From NCBI GenBank assembly GCA_964251665.1, contig CAXUKO010000008.1, positions 186,001-250,000 on the forward strand: DNA of 64,000 bases, written 5' to 3'. The DNA is from JBBQLG01 sp964251665 (GTDB lineage: Bacteria; Bacteroidota; Bacteroidia; Cytophagales; Spirosomataceae). Below are positions 43,059-52,524 of this stretch, in pieces. The notes beneath the pieces were generated by a model. It was not told where the DNA came from and ran no database searches. It saw only the letters and a list, made by a program, of their open reading frames with translations. The number at the start of each line of letters is the position of its first letter. Position 1 is the first letter of the stretch. The translations under genes and the position numbers were made by a program.

Positions 43059-44957
43059 ATGAACTCAGCGAAACCCGTTTGTCGACTACTGCTATTCTGC
43101 CTGTTGGCCGCTGCACTACCCTCATTTGGGCAGCAGCCGGTTTTGCCCAGGGTTAACGATCTCCTGCTGCCGACAGAAGCTGTGCACATGACGGGCTATC
43201 TGGCCCAAAAGCTCGATGCCGCCTACCAGAACCGGATACTGGCCCAGCCGGTCGACCGGTTGATTGAACCCTTCAGACATCCCGACGAAACCCGGTGCTG
43301 GCAGACCGAATTCTGGGGCAAGTGGCTGACGTCGGCAACGCTGGCGTACCGCTACCGGCCCGAACCCGACTTGAAAAAAGTGCTCGATAAAGCCGTTGCC
43401 GACCTGATCGCTACACAAACGCCGGACGGCTATATCGGCAACTATGCTGAGGCTCATCGTTTGGAGCAGTGGGATATCTGGGGACGTAAATACTGTCTGC
43501 TGGGCCTGCTGGCCTACTACGATCTGTTCCACGACACTAAAACCTTACCGGCCGCCCGCAAACTGGCTGATCACCTGATGCGCGAGTTGAGCGCCCATAA
43601 CGCACTCATTGTTAAGCAGGGAAATCACCGGGGTATGGCTGCTACTTCCATTCTGGAACCAATCTGCCAGCTTTATTCCCGTACCGGCGACAGTCGCTAC
43701 CTTGCTTTCGCCGAGGAAATTGTGACCGAGTGGGAAACGCCCGGCAACCCGCAATTGATCACCAAAGCGACCGTTGATGTAGCCCGTCGCTTTCCCAAAC
43801 CCAACACGTGGTGGGGCTGGGAGCAGGGCATGAAAGCCTACGAAATGATGTCCTGCTACGAGGGATTGCTTGAGCTCTACCGCCTGACCGGCAAGACGGC
43901 TTACCGCAAGGCCGTTGAGGAAACGTGGGCGAACATTAAAGCAACCGAAATCAACGTGGTCGGCTCCGGTTCCAGTGTGGAGTGCTGGTTTGGTGGTAAT
44001 CAATGGCAGACACAACCCATCAAAAAATACCAGGAGACCTGTGTAACTGCTACCTGGATAAAACTTAGTCAGCAACTTCTGCGCCTGACCGGGGACGCTA
44101 CATACGCGGACGCCATCGAACAGACGTACTACAACGCGCTGCTCGGTTCCATGAAAAGTGACGGCTCTGATTGGGCTAAGTATTCACCCCTGGCGGGGCA
44201 GCGGCTCGAAGGCGAAGAGCAGTGCGGGATGGGTCTGAACTGTTGCGTAGCCAGTGGCCCTCGCGGACTTTTCACCCTTCCCTCTACAGTAGTCATGCGC
44301 TCCGCCGGAGGAGTCAGTATCAACTTTTTTGCGGCTGGTACGTATCGGGTAAAAACCCCCGCCAATCAGCTTGCCGAGATCAGCCAGCAAACGGAGTATC
44401 CGGCTACGGGAGTTGTAACGTTAACACTGACTATGCCGAAAGCAGAGCGATTGGCCCTTCGCATCCGCATTCCGGCCTGGAGCCAGCAAACGAGTCTGGC
44501 GATTAATGGTCAGCCTGTTGCTAATGTAACATCCGGTCAATACGCGACCATTGACCGGATGTGGCAGCCCAATGATCAGCTAACGTTGGTTCTGGATATG
44601 CGCGGGCGCGTCGTCAGAATGGGTGAGTCGGCCAAATCCATTGCCCTGTTGCGCGGCCCGCTGGTGCTGGCGCGTGATGCCCGGCTGGGTGATCCTGACC
44701 TTGACGAAGCCATTACGCCGGTTGTCGATAAAGACGGTTTTATCGTGCTGGAACCCGTTAACCCGGCTCCGAAGGGCGTGTGGCAGGCCTTCAAAGCGCC
44801 CTTCTCGTTTGAATCTTACAAAGAAGATGAAGCCCGGTTGCCCACAAAGTCCGTCATGCTGTGCGATTATGCATCGGCGGGAAACACCTTTGAGGCATCG
44901 TCTTACTTTCAGGTCTGGCTCCCCCAACTGATTGATCCGTCGCAAAAGTCTTACTAA
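43059..44957 (+). CDS. GH127-type beta-L-arabinofuranosidase-like glycosidase
   Basis: The 632 residues begin with a signal peptide (cut after SFGQ). The (alpha/alpha)6 barrel has QETC (Glu326, Cys328) and NCC (Cys395-Cys396), corresponding to the zinc-bound catalytic Glu and three cysteines of GH127. The C-terminal beta-sandwich has RIRIPAWSQQTSLAINGQPV. Such enzymes release L-arabinose from plant glycans or proteins in the periplasm. Confidence 0.9.
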   Translation: MNSAKPVCRLLLFCLLAAALPSFGQQPVLPRVNDLLLPTEAVHMTGYLAQKLDAAYQNRILAQPVDRLIEPFRHPDETRCWQTEFWGKWLTSATLAYRYRPEPDLKKVLDKAVADLIATQTPDGYIGNYAEAHRLEQWDIWGRKYCLLGLLAYYDLFHDTKTLPAARKLADHLMRELSAHNALIVKQGNHRGMAATSILEPICQLYSRTGDSRYLAFAEEIVTEWETPGNPQLITKATVDVARRFPKPNTWWGWEQGMKAYEMMSCYEGLLELYRLTGKTAYRKAVEETWANIKATEINVVGSGSSVECWFGGNQWQTQPIKKYQETCVTATWIKLSQQLLRLTGDATYADAIEQTYYNALLGSMKSDGSDWAKYSPLAGQRLEGEEQCGMGLNCCVASGPRGLFTLPSTVVMRSAGGVSINFFAAGTYRVKTPANQLAEISQQTEYPATGVVTLTLTMPKAERLALRIRIPAWSQQTSLAINGQPVANVTSGQYATIDRMWQPNDQLTLVLDMRGRVVRMGESAKSIALLRGPLVLARDARLGDPDLDEAITPVVDKDGFIVLEPVNPAPKGVWQAFKAPFSFESYKEDEARLPTKSVMLCDYASAGNTFEASSYFQVWLPQLIDPSQKSY

Positions 44958-44991
44958 TGAGACTGCACTACGCCTGACGAATCCATACTAC

Positions 44992-45030
44992 GCAAAAAGC
45001 CCCTGAACGATTCGCTCAGGGGCTTTTTGC
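44992..45030. terminator. 15-bp terminator between convergent genes
   Basis: GCAAAAAGCCCCTGA (44992-45006) and its perfect complement (45016-45030) surround a 9-nt loop. It serves the GH127 gene and the convergent DUF1080 gene. Confidence 0.9.
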
Positions 45031-45053
45031 CTGTTAGGAAAGGGCTGTAAATC

Positions 45054-45845
45054 TTACAACTCCCGAATCCAGATGTTGCGGTAGCCAACGGGATTGCCGT
45101 GATCCTGCAACAGGATGGGGCCTTTGCCATGAGCCTGCACTTTGGGGTAGCCAATGTACTCGGTTGTGCCTTTGATAGCCGTGTGATTCTGCACCAGAAT
45201 GCCGTTGAGCAGCACCGTTACGTAGCCCGGCTCCGACATCAGGCCGCTCTTGCTGAAGCGTGGCGCCTGATAAACGATGTCGTACGTTTGCCACTCGCCC
45301 GGCTTGCGGCTGGGGTTTGCCAGCGGAATGGCCTGCTTGTAGATCGAACCAACCATGCCATCGACGTAAGTGGCATTGTTGTAATTGTCGAGTACCTGTA
45401 GTTCGTAGCGGCCCTGTAGAAAGACCCCGCTGTTGCCACGGCCCTGCCCGTTCCCTTCTACTTTTTCGGGTGTTTTAAACTCAACATGGAGTTGAAAATC
45501 GCCAAACTCCTGCTTCGAGCGGGCCGTAAACCCTTTCGTCGAATACATGATGCCGTTTTCGACCGGCCATTTCAACGGGCCTTCATTTGTGGTTGCCCAG
45601 TCAGCAGGGGCGTAGCCTTTTACGGCTACCCACTGATCGGCATTTTTCCCGTCGAACAGTACGATAGCATCCGACGGGGCCGAAATGCCGGTAGCCGTAG
45701 GCCCCGTTGTGCCGGGCGTTACTACGGGAGGCACCGGTTCCCAGATTTCGGTCGACTGAGGAGTTTGTTTGCCCGGTTCCGGTTGAGCCAGGGCCAGACC
45801 AGCAGCCGCCATCAGGCAGGAGAGGGTTAGTGTTACTTTTTTCAT
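45054..45845 (-). CDS. Secreted DUF1080 (3-keto-disaccharide hydrolase-type) protein
   Basis: ATG at 45843-45845 gives MKKVTLTLSCLMAAAGLALA with 263 residues. The longer frame upstream runs into the divergent gene's promoter and start and is rejected. The DUF1080 domain is recognised by AIVLFDGKNADQWVAVKGYA, then GNSGVFLQGRYELQVLDNY, GEWQTYDIVYQAPRF and ILLQDHGNPVGYRNIWIREL. The family forms concanavalin-like jelly rolls, some of which cleave 3-keto-glycosides. Its paralogue is divergent from it, with starts 127 bp apart. Confidence 0.9.
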   Translation of the reverse strand: MKKVTLTLSCLMAAAGLALAQPEPGKQTPQSTEIWEPVPPVVTPGTTGPTATGISAPSDAIVLFDGKNADQWVAVKGYAPADWATTNEGPLKWPVENGIMYSTKGFTARSKQEFGDFQLHVEFKTPEKVEGNGQGRGNSGVFLQGRYELQVLDNYNNATYVDGMVGSIYKQAIPLANPSRKPGEWQTYDIVYQAPRFSKSGLMSEPGYVTVLLNGILVQNHTAIKGTTEYIGYPKVQAHGKGPILLQDHGNPVGYRNIWIREL

Positions 45846-45972
45846 GCGATGTATACGTTGTGTCAAATGAACGCCCCAAGATAGGGAAATCGTCTCAAAA
45901 CCGCCTTTTATCGGGATAAATTGGTAATTTTCCAGCCCATATACCGATCCGTTTGTTAACCCGCCTTCCCGT

Positions 45973-47886
45973 ATGTTTATCCTCCGCGCTGTGTCCGTTC
46001 TGTCAGTTACACTGCTCACCTGTTTTACAGCCACCAACACTTGTCTCGCCCAGCCAACCACGCTCACTGAACTACCACTCACTGCATTGGCGGATTTCCG
46101 GGGGGCAACCACCGCGTCGCCCACACCCAACTGGCGCATCGTTGGCGATGTTATGGCCGACTTCATGCAGAAAGACGCCCTCACTACGCAACCCGGTACG
46201 GGTATCCTGGCCAACGTGCCCGCCAAGCCTGAATACGGCCGTAAATTCGATCTGGTGACGACCATAGAACACGGCGATCTGGACCTTGAACTGGATTACC
46301 TGCTCGCCAAAGGCTCAAACTCGGGGGTGTATCTTCAGGGGCGCTACGAACTGCAATTGTTCGATAGCTGGGGCGTAAAAACGGTCGGTGTTCATGATAA
46401 CGGAGCCGTCTATGAGCGCTGGAATGAAGCCAAACCCGAGGGGGCAAAAGGCTACGAAGGCCATGCCCCGCGTCAGAACGTAAGCCGGGCACCGGGTCTG
46501 TGGCAGCATCTGAAAATTGTGTTTCAGGCCCCGCGCTTCGATGCGTCGGGTAAAAAAACGGCGAATGCCCGGATGCTGCGGGTGGAACTGAACGGCGTGC
46601 TGGTTCAGGAAAACATTGAACTGACCGGCCCCACGCGTGGCCCATTGGCCGATAACGAAGTGCCACGCGGCCCGCTGCTGTTTCAGGGCGATCACGGCCC
46701 GGTTGCCTTTCGTAACATCCGTTACGTGATGTACGACAAACCCCGCCCGGAACTAACGAACCTGACCTATATGGTCTACAAGGGGAAATTCGATAAGCAG
46801 CCGGATTTTGTAAAAACGCCCCCTGAAGCGAAAGGCCCGTCGCCCGAACTGACCTCCAGCGTAAGCCGAAATGCCAGCCAGTTCCTGATTCGCTACACGG
46901 GTACGCTCCGGGTGAAAGAGTCAGGCAAGTATACGTTTAAATTAGGCGTGCCGGGTGGCGAGGGTGCTATGCTTATTAATAATCAGCCTGTTATCGTGAA
47001 AGCATTCGATACGAAAACAGGAACGGCCATGCTGCCCGCTGGCGATTTACCCTTTGAACTGGTTTACTCAAAAGCGGTGGAGTGGACAAAACCGAATCTC
47101 AGCCTGATCGTGAACGGGCCGGGTGTTCGTGAATTTGCCCTGACCAATCCCGAAGCAGAAGGGGTTGAGGAAACCGATCCCATTCTGGTCGATGCTGCCA
47201 CGCAACCCCTGCTGCGAAGCTTCATGGATATTCCCGGCGTCGCTACGTCTCAGCAAACGTCTAAACCGGACGAGCCGGTGAAAGGAACAAAACGCTTTCG
47301 GGTGGTTCATGCCGTTTCGGTGGGGAGCCCCGAGCAGGTGCATTACACATACGACATGGATAAGGGCGCGCTGGTGCAGGTCTGGCGTGGTATGTTTCTG
47401 GATGCGACGCCCATGTGGGACAACCGGGGCGATGGCTCCTCACGGCCAATGGGTATGGTGCAGCCGCTGGGCATTCCCGAATTGATGCTGGAAAAATTAG
47501 CAAGCCCACAGACGACCTGGCAGTCGGATACCGCCGGAACCGGCTACCGGCCCAAAGGCTATGTGCTGGACGGGCAGGAACGGCCCACGTTTACTTACCT
47601 CCTGTATGGTGCCTCGGTGAAGGATGCCATCCGGGTGCTCGAGAACGGGCAGGGCATCCGCCGGGACGTGACGGTTAACGGGCCGTCCGCTGATCTGTAC
47701 GCCCGTCTGGCCACGGGCAGCCGCATTGACGCCCTGCCAAATGGCACTTACGCGGTCGATAATAAGATGTACTACGTTCGGGTTGATGAGGCTTCCGGCG
47801 CAAAACCGGTTGTACGCACAGTGAATGGACAGCAGGAATTGCTGGTTCCGGTGAAGGGGAAACTGGCGTACTCGCTGCTTTTCTGA
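45973..47886 (+). CDS. Large secreted protein with DUF1080 and PA14-like domains
   Basis: The 637-residue product has a signal peptide (cut after CLAQ) and an N-terminal DUF1080 domain (about 35-255) that matches its neighbour: NSGVYLQGRYELQLFDSW, LWQHLKIVFQAPRFDASGK and LLFQGDHGPVAFRNIRYV. A PA14-like beta module follows (about 290-390, with RVKESGKYTFKLGVPGGEGA), then an uncharacterised C-terminal region (430-637) ending VKGKLAYSLLF. It should act on glycans outside the cytoplasm. Confidence 0.87.
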   Translation: MFILRAVSVLSVTLLTCFTATNTCLAQPTTLTELPLTALADFRGATTASPTPNWRIVGDVMADFMQKDALTTQPGTGILANVPAKPEYGRKFDLVTTIEHGDLDLELDYLLAKGSNSGVYLQGRYELQLFDSWGVKTVGVHDNGAVYERWNEAKPEGAKGYEGHAPRQNVSRAPGLWQHLKIVFQAPRFDASGKKTANARMLRVELNGVLVQENIELTGPTRGPLADNEVPRGPLLFQGDHGPVAFRNIRYVMYDKPRPELTNLTYMVYKGKFDKQPDFVKTPPEAKGPSPELTSSVSRNASQFLIRYTGTLRVKESGKYTFKLGVPGGEGAMLINNQPVIVKAFDTKTGTAMLPAGDLPFELVYSKAVEWTKPNLSLIVNGPGVREFALTNPEAEGVEETDPILVDAATQPLLRSFMDIPGVATSQQTSKPDEPVKGTKRFRVVHAVSVGSPEQVHYTYDMDKGALVQVWRGMFLDATPMWDNRGDGSSRPMGMVQPLGIPELMLEKLASPQTTWQSDTAGTGYRPKGYVLDGQERPTFTYLLYGASVKDAIRVLENGQGIRRDVTVNGPSADLYARLATGSRIDALPNGTYAVDNKMYYVRVDEASGAKPVVRTVNGQQELLVPVKGKLAYSLLF

Positions 47887-47908
47887 GCTTCTCTTATGGG
47901 TTGACTGG

Positions 47909-47985
47909 GTAGCCCAGCCGCCTACGTCTGGTAGTGATCGGTAACTTAGCTACTGGCGACTACCAGACGTAGGCGGCTGGGCTAC
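47909..47985. repeat. Dispersed hairpin element, copy B
   Basis: Arms 47909-47935 and 47959-47985 pair perfectly over 27 bp around a 23-nt loop. The arm contains CCCAGCCGCCTACGTCTGG, matching copies A and C. The element lies 22 nt after the DUF1080-PA14 stop and ends 145 nt before the likely promoter of GH5. Confidence 0.9.
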
Positions 47986-48129
47986 ACCTCTATATGGAAG
48001 ACTGACCGTATAAAATCAAGTTCATACTTGTGAGAAAATTGTACTATTTGATTGTGTAATAGTATTATATAGTAAATTGGGTGTTATAAATTTAGTTAAT
48101 AGGATTATATGTGTTTGGTAACAAGTTGA

Positions 48130-48137
48130 TAGGTTTG
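48130..48137 (+). promoter_or_regulatory. -7 promoter box of the GH5 gene
   Basis: TAGGTTTG fully matches TAnnTTTG, 22 nt before the ATG at 48160, in a very A+T-rich stretch. A TTTG at 48114 is too close for a standard -33. Confidence 0.45.
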
Positions 48138-48159
48138 TCTAAACTAAATCCTATTAGAC

Positions 48160-49131
48160 ATGAGAAACTCAACACACATTGCATTGACCTGTTCAGCAAC
48201 CTGGAAGAAGCTGTTTAAGGCAACCACTGTTTTAGCCGTTACGGCGTTTCTGACCAGTTGTAGTCACCAGGCCGACGTTGCTCCGGCTACATCAACCGCA
48301 GCCGAAGAGGGCGTTTTTGGCAATGGCGTTAACCTGCAGCCTTCGTACTACAACGGCGGGAACCCCAACTTCGCCTGGTCGCTGATGAAGCAGCAGACCA
48401 AAATCAAAACCGTTCGGATCGAAATTGAACCTGACAAGGTGACGCAGGCCAAAAGCTGGATCAGCAATGCCCGCAGTAATGGCTTTGCAGTCATTGCCAC
48501 GTACCACAAATCGGCTGTGCTGGGTTCCGATGCCGCCAGTGAATTAACCGCTGCCGGTAACTGGTGGAAAGCCAATTATGCTAATCTGGCTTCATCGGGT
48601 TCGTTTACCGTTAACCTGATGAATGAGTGGGGAAGCCACAACATTTCGTCCAATGCCTATGCCAGTGCCTACAACACGGCCATCAGCTTAGTGCGGCAGG
48701 TGTACAGCGGTCGCATCATCATCGACATTCCCGGTTATGGTCAGGAAACCCGCACAGCGGCCGACGCCGTAAAAGGAACCAACGGCACCAAAATCAATGA
48801 TACGAACATTGTGCTCTCGACGCACATTTATCCGGGTGCGTATAATCAGGGTCGGAGCCGGTCGCTGATTAACGCCGACTTAGACGAACTGGCTTCGGCG
48901 GGCCGGTCCTGCATCGTGGGTGAGTTTGGTAACGACAGTGGTGGCTACACGGGTGCTAACTGGTCGGGTCTGGTCGATTACGCCAAGGGTAAGGGCTGGA
49001 CGGTATTGGGCTGGTGCTGGAACGGCGATGGCGGCAGCATGAACATGGTTACGCCTTCCTGGGCGTCCAATGCTTCGGCAACGTCTTTCTCCCTGAGTTC
49101 CTATTTCAGCGTGGTCTACAACAAACTGTAA
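48160..49131 (+). CDS. GH5-type endoglucanase/mannanase lipoprotein
   Basis: The 323-residue product has a lipobox FLTSC with Cys34. The GH5 TIM barrel keeps the acid/base Glu157 (VNLMNEWGSH) and the nucleophile Glu256 (CIVGEFGND). It is of the size and style of small Bacteroidota mannanases/cellulases. It ends YFSVVYNKL with no T9SS tail, as fits a lipid-anchored enzyme. Confidence 0.88.
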   Translation: MRNSTHIALTCSATWKKLFKATTVLAVTAFLTSCSHQADVAPATSTAAEEGVFGNGVNLQPSYYNGGNPNFAWSLMKQQTKIKTVRIEIEPDKVTQAKSWISNARSNGFAVIATYHKSAVLGSDAASELTAAGNWWKANYANLASSGSFTVNLMNEWGSHNISSNAYASAYNTAISLVRQVYSGRIIIDIPGYGQETRTAADAVKGTNGTKINDTNIVLSTHIYPGAYNQGRSRSLINADLDELASAGRSCIVGEFGNDSGGYTGANWSGLVDYAKGKGWTVLGWCWNGDGGSMNMVTPSWASNASATSFSLSSYFSVVYNKL

Positions 49132-49156
49132 GGCTTTACCTCCTCTATTCACATCT

Positions 49157-49188
49157 GACGAGACTGTTTCGCAAGAGACGGTCTCGTT
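49157..49188 (+). terminator. Hairpin terminator after GH5
   Basis: ACGAGACTGT (49158-49167) pairs with ACGGTCTCGT (49178-49187), one T-G wobble, 10-nt loop. The T run is short, so termination is likely but not certain. Confidence 0.55.
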
Positions 49189-49242
49189 CCTGTTTAGTCT
49201 ATTCGGCTTTGTCCCTGTGTGTCCTGAAATCGGCTCAAACTC

Positions 49243-51582
49243 ATGCGAAACGGTGCACTACTGGCGATACTCGTTTTATGGCATTATCCGACCGCCTTTT
49301 CGCAGCTTCTACCGGTCGATTTTAGCGTTAATGCGGTCTCTTTTCTTAAAAGCCGCTACCCGAATCTGCGGGGGCAGGGCATAACCATCTGTCAGAAAGA
49401 ACAGGCACCCGATGCTGCCAACATCGACCTGCGCGGGCGGCTTCTTTCCTCAGCGCTGACCTCGCCGGTGGTTACGCCCCACGCGACCCAGATGGCAACC
49501 ATCCTGGTAGGCATGGGCAACTCGTCGCCCCTCAGCGAAGGTATCGCGCCCCAGGCCACCCTGATTTCGGCCAATTTTACCTCCCTGTTGCCTGAATCCG
49601 ACGCCTTCTATCGCAGTAATCACGTGACTGTTGTCAATCATTCGTACGGCACGGACATTGAAAATTTCTACGGGAACGAGGCCGTTGCCTACGATGCCTC
49701 GACCCTGCGCCTGCCGACGTTGCTTCCCATTTTTTCGGCGGGCAATCTCGGGTATGCCAGCAGTCCAACGGGTCCTTACGCCAACCTGCCTACGGTGGCT
49801 ACGCTGACCGGCAATTTTAAAATGGCTAAAAATAGCCTGGTCGTTGGTGCTGTTGATGCCGCCGGGACGCTGCTACCCTCCAGTTCGCGCGGCCCGGCGT
49901 ATGACGGACGGCTGAAGCCCGAACTGGTTGCGTATGGCGACGAAGGCAGTTCGGGCTCGGCGGCTTTGGCTTCCGGCGTGACGGCACTGCTGCAACAGGC
50001 ATTCCGGCAAAAAATCGGGACGGATGCGTCGGCTGCCCTGATAAAAGCGGTGTTGATTAATGCTGCCGACGATGCTGGTGTTGCGGGCATCGACTTCGAG
50101 ACGGGCTACGGTAATATCAATGCGTTTTCGGCCGCGAAAACCATCCTTGACAACCAATATCTGGAAAGCAGCGTCGTGGCGGGCGGGCAATTCGAGACGA
50201 CCATTCAGGTACCAGCCACCCAACGCCTTAAAATTACGCTGGTCTGGACTGATCCGCCCGCTGCTCAGAACGGCGCAAAAGCACTTGTCAACGACCTGGA
50301 TCTAACCGTTTCTGACGGGCGCACGACCTGGCAGCCGTGGGTGTTAAACCCGTTTCCGAACCTGGATTCGCTCCGCAAAGCACCCGTTCGAATGCGCGAT
50401 ACGCTCAACAATGTCGAGCAGATTACCCTCGACGGATTAGCGCCGGGTGCCTATACCATCCGGGTGAGCGGCACCCGGATGAAAACCGGTCCCCAATCAT
50501 TCGCGCTTGCTTACCAGTGGGAGCAGCCCGGTACGTTTTACTGGACGATGCCCAACCTGTCCATGCCTGTTGTAAGCGATAGCACCCTGACGATACGCTG
50601 GAAAAACACCCATTCGTCGGTGTACGGAACGCTGGACTTTTCCGGCGATCAGGGGCTGTCCTGGACACCAGTACGGGACAGTGTTGTGCTGGCAACCGGC
50701 AGTCTTTCGTGGAAAACACCGGATCTATTCACACGCGGCCAACTGCGGATGCGCATTGCCGACACCCTGTACGTATCTGACCCATTTACGCTGTCGCCCA
50801 TTCCTGTTCCCACCGTCCTGTATGCCTGCGCCGATTCGGTGGGTATCGCCTGGACTACTGCAACCGGTGGTACATCCGGGCTGCTACATACGCTGTACCG
50901 GCTGAGCAGTCAGGCTGCGGCCTGGGAAAAGGTACAGGTATTGGGCGGCAATCAAACCGTAATCAGGGGTGTTCGGCCTGGCGACCTGTGGGCTGTTGCG
51001 CCGGTAATGCCGACCGGTGAGGTGGGTATCCGCAGCGCTCCCGTTGGTGGGCAGCAGGTGTCCTGTTATTACCGGACACTGACCGCCCGGTTAGTGGACC
51101 GCGCCGTCGAGGTTCAGTGCGAACTGAGTGCGCTGGCGTCCGTCACGGCCATTACCGTTCAAAAGCAGACTGCACGGGGAATGCGGGATGTTGAGACGCA
51201 GTCAGTAACCGGTACCAAGTCGATTTACACTGTGCAGGATAGTCTGCCGGAGGAAGGACCAAACACCTATCGTGTTCAGATTCGGCTGGCAAACGGAGCC
51301 ATTGTTTATTCGGATTTTGCTACAGCCTATGTCATCCGCAGCACGCCTTTCCTGCTGTATCCTAATCCGGTGCAAAGCGGTCAGGTGCTCACCCTCCGTA
51401 CGGCGGCATACGGTCTATACCAGCTTCGTATCGTCGATCTGACGGGACGGACTAGTCTCGATTCCTTCCTGTCCGGCACGGAGACTGAACTGCCAACAGC
51501 AGGATTGGCGGCCGGTTTGTACTCTTACACTATTTTTCAGGATAATCGCTGTATTCAAGCGGGAAAGCTGCTGATTCGGTGA
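49243..51582 (+). CDS. Secreted subtilisin-like (S8) peptidase with T9SS tail
   Basis: The 779-residue product has a short signal (cut near AFSQ), a subtilase domain (about 40-330), beta modules and a C-terminal T9SS type A tail (LYPNPVQSGQVL ... AGLYSYTIF). Catalytic His80 (TPHATQMATI), oxyanion Asn168 (FSAGN) and Ser237 (EGSSGSAALASG) are present. The first motif, normally VAVxDTG, is ITICQKEQA, with Glu53 where the catalytic Asp should be. The peptidase may be altered or inactive; the rest of the domain is intact. Confidence 0.88.
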   Translation: MRNGALLAILVLWHYPTAFSQLLPVDFSVNAVSFLKSRYPNLRGQGITICQKEQAPDAANIDLRGRLLSSALTSPVVTPHATQMATILVGMGNSSPLSEGIAPQATLISANFTSLLPESDAFYRSNHVTVVNHSYGTDIENFYGNEAVAYDASTLRLPTLLPIFSAGNLGYASSPTGPYANLPTVATLTGNFKMAKNSLVVGAVDAAGTLLPSSSRGPAYDGRLKPELVAYGDEGSSGSAALASGVTALLQQAFRQKIGTDASAALIKAVLINAADDAGVAGIDFETGYGNINAFSAAKTILDNQYLESSVVAGGQFETTIQVPATQRLKITLVWTDPPAAQNGAKALVNDLDLTVSDGRTTWQPWVLNPFPNLDSLRKAPVRMRDTLNNVEQITLDGLAPGAYTIRVSGTRMKTGPQSFALAYQWEQPGTFYWTMPNLSMPVVSDSTLTIRWKNTHSSVYGTLDFSGDQGLSWTPVRDSVVLATGSLSWKTPDLFTRGQLRMRIADTLYVSDPFTLSPIPVPTVLYACADSVGIAWTTATGGTSGLLHTLYRLSSQAAAWEKVQVLGGNQTVIRGVRPGDLWAVAPVMPTGEVGIRSAPVGGQQVSCYYRTLTARLVDRAVEVQCELSALASVTAITVQKQTARGMRDVETQSVTGTKSIYTVQDSLPEEGPNTYRVQIRLANGAIVYSDFATAYVIRSTPFLLYPNPVQSGQVLTLRTAAYGLYQLRIVDLTGRTSLDSFLSGTETELPTAGLAAGLYSYTIFQDNRCIQAGKLLIR

Positions 51583-51626
51583 TAGCGGTTCGCTTTGCTA
51601 ATGCCACCGACAACCAGCGATGTCGC

Positions 51627-51644
51627 GGATGTTTTATAACTTAC
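51627..51644 (+). repeat. 18-nt sequence repeated at 54098
   Basis: GGATGTTTTATAACTTAC is found here and at 54098-54115, both in non-coding gaps after an export or surface gene. The ATG within it opens short frames of no clear meaning. It may be a leader or regulatory site. Confidence 0.5.
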
Positions 51645-51820
51645 TTCCTGATTCAGGGGCGCAATCAGATACTTTATCCTCCCTGAACCAGGTTAAAAGA
51701 GCGCGTACAACCGCGCCGACGCAGCGTTTAACGGGTTAATGTCTCTAACGTAACCTGCACTGCGATGTCCTGTTTCATCCGGTCTACTCAGTTATAAAGT
51801 CCAACGATTTTTACATTCAT

Positions 51821-52504
51821 ATGGCAACGCTGTATCAACAGGTAAACGATAAGAAAATTAGCCTGAACCATGTTTGTGAGGTGGGTGTATTCGAGCCGGA
51901 AACGTCTAATGTCCTTGGTTTTATTAAGGATAAAGTCAGGGCTACACTAATCGAGGCTGACCCTGAAATAGCGAAGCGAATAACCACTTATTTTAGCGGT
52001 TACCCCATCACGGTTCACCCGGTTGCCATCTGGGATTATACCGGAAAACAAAAATTGGCGCGGGCCAGTGCTTCTACGTTTGTGGTGGGCGTTAAGTCGA
52101 GTCCGGCCCTGAAAAATGATAATTATCAGATAAATGACGCGAATACATTTGAGGTAGACGGGGTTCTTTTCTCCACCATTGATGATGGGACAATTGATTT
52201 AATCAGCATTGATATTGAGGGGGGGGAATGGTATGTATTAAAACACATGGTTAGCCGCCCTGCCATCATTTCAATTGAAACGCACGGCAAAAATTACGTC
52301 AATCCACTTATGGCTGAAATTGATGAATGGATGGCTGCCAATCAGTATGTAATCTGGTATAAAGACCATACCGATAGCGTTTATAGTAAGCAGGGGATTT
52401 TCGACTTGACGCTGGGGAATAAACTGGCAGTTATGTACAAGGATTTTCGGCTCGCCTTCCGCAGGCAAAAAAATAAATTATTAAAACATGTACGCGGTAA
52501 CTAA
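51821..52504 (+). CDS. FkbM-family SAM-dependent methyltransferase
   Basis: The 227 residues show the FkbM fold: VCEVGVFEPETSNVLGF near 18, ATLIEADPEIAKRI near 42 (SAM pocket), and DLISIDIEGGEWYVL. The end is basic (RLAFRRQKNKLLKH). These enzymes methylate sugars or small molecules. It is 20 nt upstream of a GT-C glycosyltransferase, so the pair probably modifies a surface glycan or lipid. Confidence 0.9.
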   Translation: MATLYQQVNDKKISLNHVCEVGVFEPETSNVLGFIKDKVRATLIEADPEIAKRITTYFSGYPITVHPVAIWDYTGKQKLARASASTFVVGVKSSPALKNDNYQINDANTFEVDGVLFSTIDDGTIDLISIDIEGGEWYVLKHMVSRPAIISIETHGKNYVNPLMAEIDEWMAANQYVIWYKDHTDSVYSKQGIFDLTLGNKLAVMYKDFRLAFRRQKNKLLKHVRGN

Positions 52505-52524
52505 ATGGTCTGTCAATCATTTCT

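Noticed and set aside
45846..46265. Long N-terminal extension of the DUF1080 gene
   Set aside because: The signal peptide starts at 45845; the extension overlaps the divergent gene in antisense.
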